From positions 186,001 through 250,000 of the forward strand of contig NZ_NQKQ01000003.1 in the NCBI RefSeq assembly GCF_002269505.1: a stretch of DNA of 64,000 bases, written 5' to 3'. This stretch comes from Pseudomonas fragi (GTDB lineage: Bacteria > Pseudomonadota > Gammaproteobacteria > Pseudomonadales > Pseudomonadaceae). Under the pieces are notes generated by a model. The model saw only the letters and a list, made by a program, of their open reading frames with translations. It was not told the origin of the DNA and made no database searches. The translations under genes were made by a program, and so were the position numbers. This document shows positions 10,601 to 18,475 of the stretch, one piece after another (within the stretch, counting starts at the first letter, position 1; each line of letters opens with the position of its first letter).

Positions 10601-10702
10601 TTTGGCGACAGGCAGCTGCGGGATGGCCAGGGCCCCCGCCAGCAGAATGAACAACGCAACGACCCAGGCGAAGACCGGGCGGTCGATAAAGAACTGCGGC
10701 AT
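7601..10702 (-). CDS. RND multidrug efflux permease, HAE1 family (MexD/AcrB-like)
   Basis: This is the inner-membrane proton-driven pump of a tripartite efflux system. It is about 1033 residues long with the AcrB layout: a first helix after MPQFFIDRPVFAWV, two large periplasmic loops and twelve membrane helices. The proton-relay aspartates are in GILVDDAIVVVENVERI (TM4) and the lysine in AKNAILIIEFAKTL (TM10). Among known pumps the N-terminal half reads most like MexD. The ATG at 10702 lies just after the fusion-protein stop; a GTG at 10708 in a GTGA overlap is an alternative start. No outer-membrane partner is encoded next to it, so it presumably borrows an OprM-type channel. Confidence 0.9.
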   Translation of the reverse strand: MPQFFIDRPVFAWVVALFILLAGALAIPQLPVAKYPDVAPPQVEVYAIYPGASAQTLDESVVSLIEQELNGTDGLLYFESQSSLGSASITATFKPGTDPEMAQVDVQNRLKAVESRLPQAVIQQGLQVEKISSGFLMLVTLTADSTSTLDEVALSDYLARNVMNEVKRIDGVGKAQLYGAERAMRIWIDPQKLIGFNLTPADVNQAIASQNAQVSAGSIGDLPGRSTQEITATVLVKGQLSTPQEFADIVLRANPDGSTVRVSDVARVEIGSQEYQYGTRLNGKSASAFSVKLAPEANALNTGNLIRAKMDELSRYFPAGVEYTIPYDTTPFVKVSITKVIYTLVEAMVLVFLVMYLFLQNIRYTLIPTLVVPVALMGTFATMLVLGFSINVLTMFGMVLAIGILVDDAIVVVENVERIMVSEGLSPREATRKAMTQISGAIVGITLVLVAVFIPMAFMPGSVGVIYQQFSLSMATSILFSAFLALSLTPALCATLLKPIAKGEHHTKGGFFGWFNRKFEHLSAGYENWVVHLIKRSGRYLLLYGALLVILVVCFARLPSSFLPVEDQGYIITDIQLPPGASQNRTINVVEQIEAHNASEPGVGNTTMILGFSFSGSGQNAALAFTTLKDWSQRGASDSAAAIADRANAAFSELKDAIAFAILPPPVSGLGTSSGFEFRLQDRGGVGYDALMQARSELLALAEKSPVLANVREEALAESPQVQLEVDRKRANALGVSFADIGAVLSTAVGSAYINDFPNQGRMQRVVVQAEGDQRSQVEDLLKINVRNDQGKMVPLSAFVEARWIQGPSQLTRYNGYPAISISGESAAGHSTGEAMVEVQRLVDQLPAGMGLEWTGLSLQEQVSGAQAPVLLALSLLIVFLCLAALYESWSIPTAVLLVVPLGVLGAVLAVTLRGMPNDVFFKVGLITIIGLSAKNAILIIEFAKTLYDEGHDLVDATVQAARLRLRPIVMTSLAFILGVVPLAIATGASSASQQAIGTGVIGGMIVATLAVVFVPVFFVVVMKLTRSKPRQR

Positions 10703-10704
10703 GC

Positions 10705-11859
10705 TCACCGATCCGTGGAGTGTGCGAGAGGGAGTGTCGGGTCATCGATTTGGACTTGTTCGCCCGGGCGGGCGTGTTGCAGACCTTGAGTGACAATCCT
10801 GTCACCGGCCTTGAGCCCCGAAGTGACGGCCCAGCGATCATTTTGCGCGCCGCCCAGTTGTACCGGCTGCAATTGCACGCGGTTGTCGGCATCGATCAAC
10901 AGCACCTGGGCGATACCGGCGCTGTCACGCAGGATTGCCCGTTGCGGCACGCTGATACCTTCCTTGTTGACGGCCTGCTCCAGGCGTACCCGCACAAAGC
11001 TGCCGGGCAGCAAGTCATAGTCGGGGTTGGGGAATTCGCTGCGCAGGATGATCTGCCCAGTGCTCGGGTCAACCGTCACATCGGTAAACAGCAACTTGCC
11101 CGGCAGCGGGTAAGCACTGCCATTGTCACGAATCAGGGTGGCCCGGGCCTGTTGCTTGCCAACTTGTTGCAGTTCGCCAGCACGGAACGCTTCGCGCAGG
11201 TTGTCCAGGTCGCGAGTGGACTGAGTGAGGTCGACATGGATCGGGTTCAGTTGCTGGATGCGCGCCATCGGCGTGACCTCGCCCTGGCCGACCAGTGCAC
11301 CTTCCGTTACCAGCGCCCGGCCTATGCGCCCGGAAATCGGCGCAGTCACGGTGGCATAACCCAGGTTCAGCTTTGCGCGCTGCACGGCGGCCTTGTTGGC
11401 GGCCACATCGGCGTTGGCTTGCTGCGCTGCCGCGCGTGCGTTGTCATGGTCCTGACGGCTGATGGCGTTAATGCCGATCAGCTCGGCATAGCGTTGATCC
11501 TGCAGTTTTGCCTGCAGGGCCACTGCCTCGGATTTGCGCAGTGCTGCCTGGGCGCTGTCCAGATCGGCCTGAAACGGTGCAGGATCGATCAGGAACAGGA
11601 CATCGCCTTGTTTGACCTCACTGCCTTCGGTGTAAACGCGCTTGAGCACCACGCCCGCGACCCTGGCACTGACTTGCGCCACGCGCGGGGCGACGACGCG
11701 CCCGCTCAATTCGTTATTGACCGACAGTGGCGCCGTGGCGATGACTTCGGTGCGCACTTTGGCCAGTGGCGGCCGGGTTTCAGCGACCGGGCTTTTGTCA
11801 CAGGCGCTGATGGCCAGGGCCAGGGCCGTGAGAAATAGAGGGGCGAAGAGCTTTTTCAA
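10705..11859 (-). CDS. RND efflux periplasmic adaptor lipoprotein (MexA/MexC-like)
   Basis: This membrane-fusion protein bridges the permease at 7601-10702 and an outer-membrane channel. It has about 384 residues. A lipoprotein signal (KKLFAPLFLTALALAISAC, lipobox cysteine near residue 20) is followed by lipoyl half-motifs, an alpha-hairpin and beta-barrel blocks such as TVTAPISGRIGRALVTEGALV. The open frame extends 19 codons upstream to an ATG, but that segment is not signal-like. A TTG at 11859 has AGAAGG eight bases upstream and begins exactly at the lipoprotein signal, so I take TTG as the start. Translation is coupled to the permease. The gene diverges from a two-component system that may control it. 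Confidence 0.88.
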   Translation of the reverse strand: MKKLFAPLFLTALALAISACDKSPVAETRPPLAKVRTEVIATAPLSVNNELSGRVVAPRVAQVSARVAGVVLKRVYTEGSEVKQGDVLFLIDPAPFQADLDSAQAALRKSEAVALQAKLQDQRYAELIGINAISRQDHDNARAAAQQANADVAANKAAVQRAKLNLGYATVTAPISGRIGRALVTEGALVGQGEVTPMARIQQLNPIHVDLTQSTRDLDNLREAFRAGELQQVGKQQARATLIRDNGSAYPLPGKLLFTDVTVDPSTGQIILRSEFPNPDYDLLPGSFVRVRLEQAVNKEGISVPQRAILRDSAGIAQVLLIDADNRVQLQPVQLGGAQNDRWAVTSGLKAGDRIVTQGLQHARPGEQVQIDDPTLPLAHSTDR

Positions 11860-11925
11860 CGATCGTGCCTTCTGAAATGTACGGGCTGTTTCTGTTTGGC
11901 ATGCTAAGCGCAGCACGCAAGGGGC

Positions 11926-11964
11926 GTTGTGAAGCTATGTAGAGGGTGTGTGAAAAAGTGTGAA
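11926..11964. promoter_or_regulatory. TGTGAA direct repeats in the efflux/two-component intergenic region
   Basis: Three copies of TGTGAA start at 11928, 11949 and 11959. The last two form GTGTGAA-AAA-GTGTGAA with a 10-base period, the usual geometry for OmpR/PhoB-type regulators. They lie between the divergent adaptor gene and the response-regulator gene at 12030. Binding by that regulator is inference. Confidence 0.5.
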
Positions 11965-12029
11965 GGTTATGCGGCTATCCGTGCCAGGTTGTATATCCTT
12001 CGGGTTTCCCCCGGTTGTAAGCAGTTATT

Positions 12030-12731
12030 ATGCCCACTATTTTGCTGGTCGAAGACGATGCCGCACTTTCGGAGCTGATTGCCAGCTATCTGGAGCGCAA
12101 TGGCTATCAAGTCAGCGTGATTGCCCGCGGCGATCAAGTCTGTGACAGGGCAAGAAGCAACCCCCCGGACCTGGTCATTCTTGACCTGATGTTGCCGGGC
12201 CTTGATGGCCTGCAAGTCTGCCGTTTGCTCCGTACCGAGTCGGCAAGCCTGCCGATCCTGATGTTGACGGCCCGCGACGATAGCCATGATCAGGTGCTGG
12301 GGCTAGAGATGGGTGCTGACGATTATGTGACAAAACCTTGCGAGCCCCGCGTCCTGTTGGCCCGCGTGCGCACTCTTTTGCGTCGCAGCAGCCTGGCCGA
12401 GCCGCAGATGGCCAGTGACCGCATCATCATCGGCAACCTGTGCATCGACCTGTCGGAGCGCACCGTCAACTGGCGCGGGCAGACCGTCGAGCTGTCCAGC
12501 GGCGAGTACAACCTGTTGGTGGTGCTGGCCCGGCACGCCGGTGAAGTGCTGAGCCGCGACCAGATTCTGCAGCGTCTGCGCGGCATTGAGTTCAACGGTA
12601 CTGATCGCTCGGTCGATGTGGCCATCTCCAAGCTGCGGCGCAAGTTCGACGACTGCGCCGGTGAAGCCCGCAAGATCAAGACCGTGTGGGGCAAGGGCTA
12701 TCTGTTCAGCCGCTCCGAGTGGGAATGCTGA
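12030..12731 (+). CDS. OmpR-family response regulator (RstA-like)
   Basis: This DNA-binding response regulator has 233 residues. The receiver domain has the acidic pocket VEDD (residues 7-10), phospho-acceptor D52 (ILDLMLPG) and K102 (YVTKPCEP). The C-terminal winged-helix domain contains LSSGEYNLLVVLARHAGEVLS and ends in KTVWGKGYLFS. The sensor kinase starts 4 bases after its stop, so the pair is co-transcribed. Overall resemblance is to RstA of RstAB systems. The gene diverges from an RND efflux operon, and direct repeats in the shared promoter suggest both autoregulation and pump control. Confidence 0.92.
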   Translation: MPTILLVEDDAALSELIASYLERNGYQVSVIARGDQVCDRARSNPPDLVILDLMLPGLDGLQVCRLLRTESASLPILMLTARDDSHDQVLGLEMGADDYVTKPCEPRVLLARVRTLLRRSSLAEPQMASDRIIIGNLCIDLSERTVNWRGQTVELSSGEYNLLVVLARHAGEVLSRDQILQRLRGIEFNGTDRSVDVAISKLRRKFDDCAGEARKIKTVWGKGYLFSRSEWEC

Positions 12732-12735
12732 GTCC

Positions 12736-14031
12736 ATGTTCAAGATCCTGATACGCCTCTATCTGGTGACCATCGTGACGTTTGCCATGGCCAGTTATCT
12801 GGTGCCCGGGGTGATCGTGTCGCTGTTTCATGAGCGCTTCATGAACTACAACATCGACATGTCGCGGGGCATGCAGGCCCTGCTGGTCAAGCAGTTCCAT
12901 CACTTGCCCGCGGAACAATGGCCCGATCTGGCCCGGGAAATCGATACGCAGTTCCAGCCGATAAGAGTCAACCTGTTGCCCATCACCGATGCCAAGTTCA
13001 CTGCCGACGAGCAACAGCAGTTGAAGCAGGGGCAGGGCGTGTTGCGCATTGGCGAGTGGGGCTGGCGTACGCTGGTGGTTTCACCGCTGGACGATCAGGT
13101 TGCAATCGAATGGGTCATGCCGCCTGACCCGTTTGACATGAATGTGCTGTATTGGAGCATCAACGTGCTGATCGGTGCCGCCATGCTCGGTGGCTTGCTG
13201 TTGTGGTTGCGACCGCACTGGCGCGACCTGGAACGTCTCAAACTGACGGCGGCACGCATCGGCCAGGGGCAGTTGAGCGAACGCACGCAGATCTCCCAGC
13301 GTTCCAATATTCATGGTCTGGCCACGGTGTTTGATGCCATGGCACAGGATGTCGAGCACCTGCTCAACCAGCAGCGTGACTTGCTCAATGCGGTGTCCCA
13401 TGAACTGCGCACCCCCTTGACGCGGCTGGACTTTGGCCTGGCCCTGGTGTTGTGTGACGACTTGCCCGAAGCCAGTCGTGAACGCCTGCAAGTGCTGGTG
13501 GGGCATATCCGTGAACTGGACGAACTGGTGCTTGAGCTGTTGTCTTTCAGCCGCCTGCAGAACCCGGCGCTGCTGCCGGAGCGGATTGACGTGTCGCTGG
13601 ATGAGTTTATTGACAGCATCCTAGGCAGTTTCGATGAGGAGCTGGAGGCCCCCGATATCGTCCTCGATGTGTTGCTGCAAGGTACTCAGGAGCGCTTTGC
13701 CCTTGATCCGCGCCTGACCGCCCGGGCGCTGCAAAACCTGCTGCGCAATGCCATGCGCTACTGCGACCGACGTATACAGGTGGGTGTGAACGTCACTGCC
13801 CAGGGCTGCGAACTGTGGGTGGATGACGATGGTATCGGCATTCCCGAACAGGAACGCGAGCGGATCTTTGAGCCGTTTTACCGCCTGGATCGCAGCCGCG
13901 ACCGCGCGACCGGGGGCTTTGGCCTGGGTCTTGCCATCAGTCGTCGTGCCCTGCAAGCGCAGGGCGGGACGCTGAACGTCGAGCAATCACCGCTGGGCGG
14001 TGCCCGCTTCAAACTCTGGTTGCCGGTTTGA
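12736..14031 (+). CDS. Sensor histidine kinase (RstB-like)
   Basis: This inner-membrane kinase is the partner of the preceding regulator, with 431 residues from the ATG at 12736. An N-terminal helix (LYLVTIVTFAMASYLVPGVI) is followed by a periplasmic segment of about 100 residues and a second helix (INVLIGAAMLGGLLLWL). A HAMP segment leads to the phospho-acceptor H222 in AVSHELRTPLTRL. The ATP-binding domain shows the N box (NLLRNAMRYC), the G1 box (DDDGIGIP), the F box (IFEPFYRLD) and the G2 box (GGFGLGLAIS). The frame is open further upstream inside the regulator gene, but homology begins at MFKILIRLYL. The signal sensed cannot be read from sequence. Confidence 0.92.
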   Translation: MFKILIRLYLVTIVTFAMASYLVPGVIVSLFHERFMNYNIDMSRGMQALLVKQFHHLPAEQWPDLAREIDTQFQPIRVNLLPITDAKFTADEQQQLKQGQGVLRIGEWGWRTLVVSPLDDQVAIEWVMPPDPFDMNVLYWSINVLIGAAMLGGLLLWLRPHWRDLERLKLTAARIGQGQLSERTQISQRSNIHGLATVFDAMAQDVEHLLNQQRDLLNAVSHELRTPLTRLDFGLALVLCDDLPEASRERLQVLVGHIRELDELVLELLSFSRLQNPALLPERIDVSLDEFIDSILGSFDEELEAPDIVLDVLLQGTQERFALDPRLTARALQNLLRNAMRYCDRRIQVGVNVTAQGCELWVDDDGIGIPEQERERIFEPFYRLDRSRDRATGGFGLGLAISRRALQAQGGTLNVEQSPLGGARFKLWLPV

Positions 14032-14047
14032 AGCGGGGTGTTGCGGC

Positions 14048-14929
14048 CTAGATGGAGCGGCGCTGACGGCTCACGTGTTTCAAGCCTTCAATGATCAGTA
14101 CTACCACCGCCAGCCAGATCGGCCCGTAGGTCAGCCATTGACCGTCTTGCAGGCTGTCGCCCAGCAGCAGGGCGACGGCCACCAGCAGTACCGGTTCGAC
14201 ATAACTGAGCAAGCCAAACAGGCTGAAGGGCAGCAGGCGGCTGGCCAGGATGTACGAGAAGCCGGCGGCCGCACTGATGATGCCCATCAGCGGTACCAGT
14301 GCATACAGTGCCTGGCGTTGCTCGCCAAGATCGATATGCGGCCCTGCCAGCACAAACCACAGTGACGCCGGAACCATCAGCAACATATCCAGCCAGAGGC
14401 CACCCAGGTTGTCGATGCCGATCTTCTTGCGCAGCACAAAGTACATCGGGTAGCCGATGGCGACCACCAGGGTCGTCCATGAGAAGCCGCCGGTGCGATA
14501 CAGCTCATTGGCCACGCCGACCACGGCCAGCGCCGTGGCGATTTTTTGCAGGTGCGACAGGTGCTCGCCGTACACAATGCGGCCGGTGAGGATCATCGTG
14601 AGGGGCAACAGGAAGTAACCCAGCGAAACATCCAGACCGTGACCGTTGAGCGGCCCCCACATAAACATCCACAGCTGCAGGCCAACCAGGAAACTGGTGA
14701 GCAGTACGCATGGAATCAGTAGAGGTTTATCGCGTAAGCGTTTGAAAATTATGGGAACCCATTTCCAATCGCCAGAGAGGCAGATAAACAGGGTCATAAA
14801 GGGCAGCGAGATCAGTATTCGCCAGCCGAAGATTTCCTGACCATCAAGGGGCCAGAGAAGGGAAGTGAACCAGTACAGGACGCCAAACAAGCAGGAAGCC
14901 AAAATCGATAGAACAATGCCTTTAGACAC
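14048..14929 (-). CDS. rarD: RarD-type EamA permease, copy 1
   Basis: This is a ten-helix drug/metabolite-transporter-superfamily permease of the RarD branch, with 293 residues. It begins SKGIVLSILASCLFGVLYW, has the conserved block PLNGHGLDVSLGYFLLPL and ends LIIEGLKHVSRQRRS. The start is GTG at 14929 with GAGG five bases upstream; the same start codon and ribosome site are found in the paralogue at 15250-16134. RarD was named in E. coli for chloramphenicol sensitivity, but its physiological substrate is unsettled. The two copies are tandem and separated by a REPIN. Confidence 0.9.
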   Translation of the reverse strand: MSKGIVLSILASCLFGVLYWFTSLLWPLDGQEIFGWRILISLPFMTLFICLSGDWKWVPIIFKRLRDKPLLIPCVLLTSFLVGLQLWMFMWGPLNGHGLDVSLGYFLLPLTMILTGRIVYGEHLSHLQKIATALAVVGVANELYRTGGFSWTTLVVAIGYPMYFVLRKKIGIDNLGGLWLDMLLMVPASLWFVLAGPHIDLGEQRQALYALVPLMGIISAAAGFSYILASRLLPFSLFGLLSYVEPVLLVAVALLLGDSLQDGQWLTYGPIWLAVVVLIIEGLKHVSRQRRSI

Positions 14930-15161
14930 AACAACCTCAATGGATCTACAACGTTACTCATGTGAGTGGGCGCATAGCTTGAGGCTGTTGGAGGTCATTG
15001 GCAAACGCCTTTTAAACCAACTACTTGGGACTGATTCTTGTTGGGAATGTTGAGCTTGTAAAAGCCCAAGCAATTACTGGGCCAAAGTCGTTTTAAACGA
15101 GCGTTCGTGTTATGAAAAAAACTGATTAACGGTGGGCTGTTACTGTGCAAAAGGGCAGATT

Positions 15162-15246
15162 GTGGGAGCGAGCCTGCTCGCGAAGCAGGCAACGCGACCA
15201 TTGCGGGAAATCGCAGTGATGCCTTCGCGAGCAGGCTCGCTCCCAC
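15162..15246. repeat. REPIN (paired inverted REP sequences)
   Basis: GTGGGAGCGAGCCTGCTCGCGAAG at the left end is mirrored by CTTCGCGAGCAGGCTCGCTCCCAC at the right end, around a short spacer. This is the standard Pseudomonas REP doublet. It sits between the two rarD copies. Confidence 0.92.
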
Positions 15247-15249
15247 TGT

Positions 15250-16134
15250 TTACACAGATCGGCGCTGGCGAACCAGATGCTTGAAGCCTTCAAAAATCAA
15301 CACCAGCACCGCCAGCCAGATCGGCAGGTAGGTCATCCATTGCCCCGCGCTGATGCTTTCGCCCAGCAGCAATGCGACCAGTACCAGTAGCACCGGCTCT
15401 ACATAGCTGAGCAAGCCGAACAAGCTGAAAGCCAGCATCCGGCTGGCGAGGATGTAACTGATCAGTGCCAGGGCACTGATGCCCCCCAGCATCGGGATCA
15501 GTGCATACAGCGCCGGGCGATGGCTGGCCACATCGAAGCCCTGCTCGCCGCTTTGCACAAACCACCATGCCACCGGAATCAACAGCAACATGTCGACCCA
15601 TAGCCCGCCCAGATTGTCGGTGCGGGCGCGTTTGCGCAGGACAAAGTACAAGGGGTAGCCGATGGCCACCACCAGCGTCGTCCAGGAGAACCCGCCCACG
15701 CGATACACCTCGTTGGCAACCCCGAGGGTCGCCAGTGCCGCCGCGATTTTTTGCAGGTGGGACAGTTGCTCGCCATACACCAGGCGCCCGGTGAGCAGCA
15801 TGGTCAGCGGCAACAGGAAATAGCCCAGCGATACGTCAAGGCTGTGGCCATTGAGTGGCGCCCAGAGGAACAGCCAGAGCTGCACACCCACCAGTGCACT
15901 GGATGCAACCAGCACCGCAACGAACCGGGGTTGCTGGCGCAGCCGCGAAAAGATCGCCGGAATCAATCGCCAATCGCCGGAAAAGCACATGAACAGGGTC
16001 ATGCAGGGCAGGGTCAGGAGCATCCGCCAGCCGAAGATTTCGGCGCCGCTCAAGGGCCAGAGCAGGGATGTGAAGTAATACATGACACCGAACAGGCTCG
16101 ATGCCAGAACAGACAGAACAATACCTTTGGACAC
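15250..16134 (-). CDS. rarD: RarD-type EamA permease, copy 2
   Basis: This is a 294-residue paralogue of the neighbouring RarD protein, strongly similar along its whole length, for example SKGIVLSVLASSLFGVMYY and PLNGHSLDVSLGYFLLPL. The frame is open upstream to an ATG, but the GTG at 16134 with GAGG five bases before it reproduces the start of copy 1 and fits the family N terminus. Ten membrane helices are expected in two EamA repeats. The tandem layout indicates local duplication; the divergence suggests that it is not recent. Confidence 0.9.
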   Translation of the reverse strand: MSKGIVLSVLASSLFGVMYYFTSLLWPLSGAEIFGWRMLLTLPCMTLFMCFSGDWRLIPAIFSRLRQQPRFVAVLVASSALVGVQLWLFLWAPLNGHSLDVSLGYFLLPLTMLLTGRLVYGEQLSHLQKIAAALATLGVANEVYRVGGFSWTTLVVAIGYPLYFVLRKRARTDNLGGLWVDMLLLIPVAWWFVQSGEQGFDVASHRPALYALIPMLGGISALALISYILASRMLAFSLFGLLSYVEPVLLVLVALLLGESISAGQWMTYLPIWLAVLVLIFEGFKHLVRQRRSV

Positions 16135-16233
16135 AACAGCCTCGTTGAAACACGCATTTTGATTATTAGAAGTGCGTAGCTTGAGGCTCGGCGGGCTGTA
16201 GGGCAAATAACAACAGCAAATGCGTAGAAATCA

Positions 16234-16394
16234 TGTAGCCGCTGACTCGCGCAGCGAGGCTGCGTCCGGTTGCGAAGCGACCGTAAAACCTGAGTCCGGG
16301 ATTTACCTGAAGAACCTCAGTTTCCGGCTTTACGACTGCGCCGCCGTGGCGCACCAAACCGGTCGCAGCCTTCGTTCCTCGGCAGCGGCTACAG
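16234..16394. repeat. Second-type intergenic repeat pair (GTAGCCGCTG...CAGCGGCTAC)
   Basis: GTAGCCGCTGACTCGCGCAG at the left is partly mirrored by TTCGTTCCTCGGCAGCGGCTAC at the right. The same ends occur at 27176-27315, so this is a second REP-like family rather than a single hairpin. Confidence 0.7.
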
Positions 16395-16431
16395 GAAAAC
16401 AGTAAACTCGAGTACATATCCGGCATCTGCA

Positions 16432-16790
16432 TCAGACTGCAATATTGGTTTCGCCCTTACGGCGAGTCCCTTTTGTCAAACAGCCACAAAAGGAACCAAA
16501 AAGGCCTTGCCCCTGGCGTACGGCCTTCGCTGCGCTCAGGTTCCCTCCTTCCGGTCCCGCTCCGTGGGCCCGCCGCCACGGGCCATCCATGGCCCATCGC
16601 GGCTCTCCCGGCATCCATGCCGGTCGACCCACTCCACAGAACCTCCTCTCGGCCTCCCGATGGGGCGGGTAGATCAAGATCAACAGCAGATCAAAAGCCG
16701 CCGAGGCGGCCGACCGACCTATTTGGCGCAAGTGTGTGCTGCGCAATCTTTGAAGCCGCTCTCGATCGCAGCCTCGCTGAGGCTACAAAG
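16432..16790. repeat. Probable dispersed Pseudomonas intergenic element, no gene supported
   Basis: This stretch contains blocks such as CTTTTGTCAAACAGCCACAA, AAGGAACCAAAAAGGC and a segment coding in several frames for proline- and arginine-rich peptides. It resembles, from memory, a repetitive intergenic sequence common in pseudomonads. Reading frames on both strands are open because of base composition. None has a credible ribosome site or domain, so I annotate no CDS here. Confidence 0.5.
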
Positions 16791-16810
16791 TTTGAAGGAA
16801 ACTTCAACTG

Positions 16811-16895
16811 TAGGAGAGGGAGCTGATCAGTGGAGATAGTGATGTCGCGTGCGGTCAGTTCCCTCTCCCTCCGGGAGAGGGCTAGGGTGAGGGGC
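16811..16895. repeat. Partly decayed CCCTCTCCC repeat pair
   Basis: The right half CCCTCTCCC-TCC-GGGAGAGGG with a CTAGGGTGAGGGG tail is intact and related to the element at 6754-6898. The left half, TAGGAGAGGGAGC, is truncated. Confidence 0.7.
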
Positions 16896-16965
16896 TCTTG
16901 ATTACGTAGGGAGGCAGGTTTGACCTGCCACAGAGTATCTACAGGGTCTGAAGAAAACTTCAACT

Positions 16966-16991
16966 GTGGGAGCGAGCCCGCTCGCTCCCAC
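16966..16991. repeat. Single REP palindrome downstream of the MFS gene
   Basis: GTGGGAGCGAGC-CC-GCTCGCTCCCAC is a near-perfect palindrome 12 bases after the stop of the minus-strand MFS gene. It may also act as a transcript end. Confidence 0.85.
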
Positions 16992-17003
16992 AACAAGGCT
17001 TGT

Positions 17004-18317
17004 CTATGCGTTCTTGATCCCGCGGGTCATGCGCAGGGCCAGCAGGCTGCCGACCACGATCACCGCCGCCAGCAGGTACAGGGCCACGTCAGTGGAGCCC
17101 GTAGCGTCTTTGACAAAACCCACCAGGTACGGGCTGAGGAAACCGGCCATCTGCCCCATTGAGTTGATCAATGCCAGCCCGCCCGCTGCCGCGCCTGCAC
17201 TGAGCATCGCTGTCGGCACCGGCCAGAACATCGGCAAGCCGGTCAATGCGCCCATGGTTGCAATGGTCAGGCCCAGAATCGCAATGGCCGGCTGGGTAGC
17301 GAAGTTCACCGCAATTACCAGCCCCAGCGCGCCCATCAGCATCGGCACCACCAGGTGCCAGCGACGTTCTTTGTGCAAGTCCGCCGAGCGACCGACCAGC
17401 AGCATGAATACCGCTGCCAGCAGGTAGGGAATGGCGCTGATCCAGCCAATCACCAGGGTGTCGCTAAAGCCCAGGTTCTTGATGATCGACGGCAGCCAGA
17501 AGTTGATCGCGTAAACACCGCTCTGAATGCAGAAGTAAATCAGGCCAAAGGCCCAGATCGCCGGGTTTTTGAACACGGCCAGCAGCGAGTCGGTGGAAGA
17601 CGCCGGCTTGCTCGCCGCATCCAGGCGATGGTCAGCTTCCAGTACTGCCCGCTCGTGGGCGCCCAGCCATTTGGCGTTGGCGAAACTGTCACTGAGCAGG
17701 TAGATCGCCAGGCCGCCCAGCAACACCGTAGGCACGCCTTGCAGCAGGAACATCCACTGCCAGCCGGCCAGACCACCCTGGCCTGCAGCGAAATGGCTGA
17801 GGATCCAGCCGGAGAATGGCCCGCCAATCAGGCCCGAGACCGGAATGGCGCACATGAACAGAGCCATGATGCGGCCACGGCGAAACGTCGGGAACCACTG
17901 CGAGAGATACAGCACCACGCCCGGAAAGAAGCCCGCTTCGGCCGCGCCGGTGAGTAGGCGCAGGGTATAGAAGCCGGTAGGGGTGGTGACAAACATCAGG
18001 CAGGTCGACAGCGTGCCCCAACTGATCATCATCACCGCAATCCAGCGCCTTGGGCCGAATCGGGTCAGAGCCAGGTTGCTCGGTACGCCACACAGCACGT
18101 AGCCGATAAAGAAGATCCCGGCACCAAGGCCGTACACTGTTTCGCTGAACTTGAGGGCGTCGAGCATCTGTAATTTGGCAAAGCCAACGTTTACCCGGTC
18201 CAGGTAATTGAACAGATAGCAGATGAAAATGAAGGGGATCAAACGCAGGGTGATGCGCTTGTAAATGGCGTTTTTATCGTCATCGCTGATCGGCGATGCG
18301 CTGGCGCTCTGTGACAT
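17004..18317 (-). CDS. MFS transporter, anion:cation symporter (ACS) type
   Basis: This twelve-helix permease has 437 residues. The blocks RLIPFIFICYLFNYLDRVNVGFAKL and ALTRFGPRRWIAVMMISWG are typical of the ACS family that imports organic acids such as glucarate, galactarate and phthalate. The ATG at 18317 has a GAGAGA site; the open frame continues 45 codons upstream but without family-like sequence. It is divergent from a CdaR-type regulator and near a glycerate kinase, which suggests glycerate or a sugar acid as substrate. The substrate assignment is inference from context. Confidence 0.85.
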   Translation of the reverse strand: MSQSASASPISDDDKNAIYKRITLRLIPFIFICYLFNYLDRVNVGFAKLQMLDALKFSETVYGLGAGIFFIGYVLCGVPSNLALTRFGPRRWIAVMMISWGTLSTCLMFVTTPTGFYTLRLLTGAAEAGFFPGVVLYLSQWFPTFRRGRIMALFMCAIPVSGLIGGPFSGWILSHFAAGQGGLAGWQWMFLLQGVPTVLLGGLAIYLLSDSFANAKWLGAHERAVLEADHRLDAASKPASSTDSLLAVFKNPAIWAFGLIYFCIQSGVYAINFWLPSIIKNLGFSDTLVIGWISAIPYLLAAVFMLLVGRSADLHKERRWHLVVPMLMGALGLVIAVNFATQPAIAILGLTIATMGALTGLPMFWPVPTAMLSAGAAAGGLALINSMGQMAGFLSPYLVGFVKDATGSTDVALYLLAAVIVVGSLLALRMTRGIKNA

Positions 18318-18475
18318 CTTATGTCTCTCTTTATTATGTTTTTTCACGATCCAGGGGTAACGTTGACCGCAGCTTGAGTCTCGGTCACCACAACGCCGCT
18401 GTCTTTGTGCTGCCGCACAGCTTTTTGCCGCGTCGCCTGTGCCCGTGAACAAATGTATTCAAGGATAGTCACCCC

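Noticed and set aside
16432..16839. Several open frames of 75-117 codons on both strands
   Set aside because: They overlap one another in a repeat-like segment, lack ribosome sites and encode low-complexity Arg/Pro peptides.
18400..18425. TGTGC-TGCC-GCACA palindrome as a CdaR operator
   Set aside because: It is a single short hairpin with no second copy; support is too thin to list as a site.
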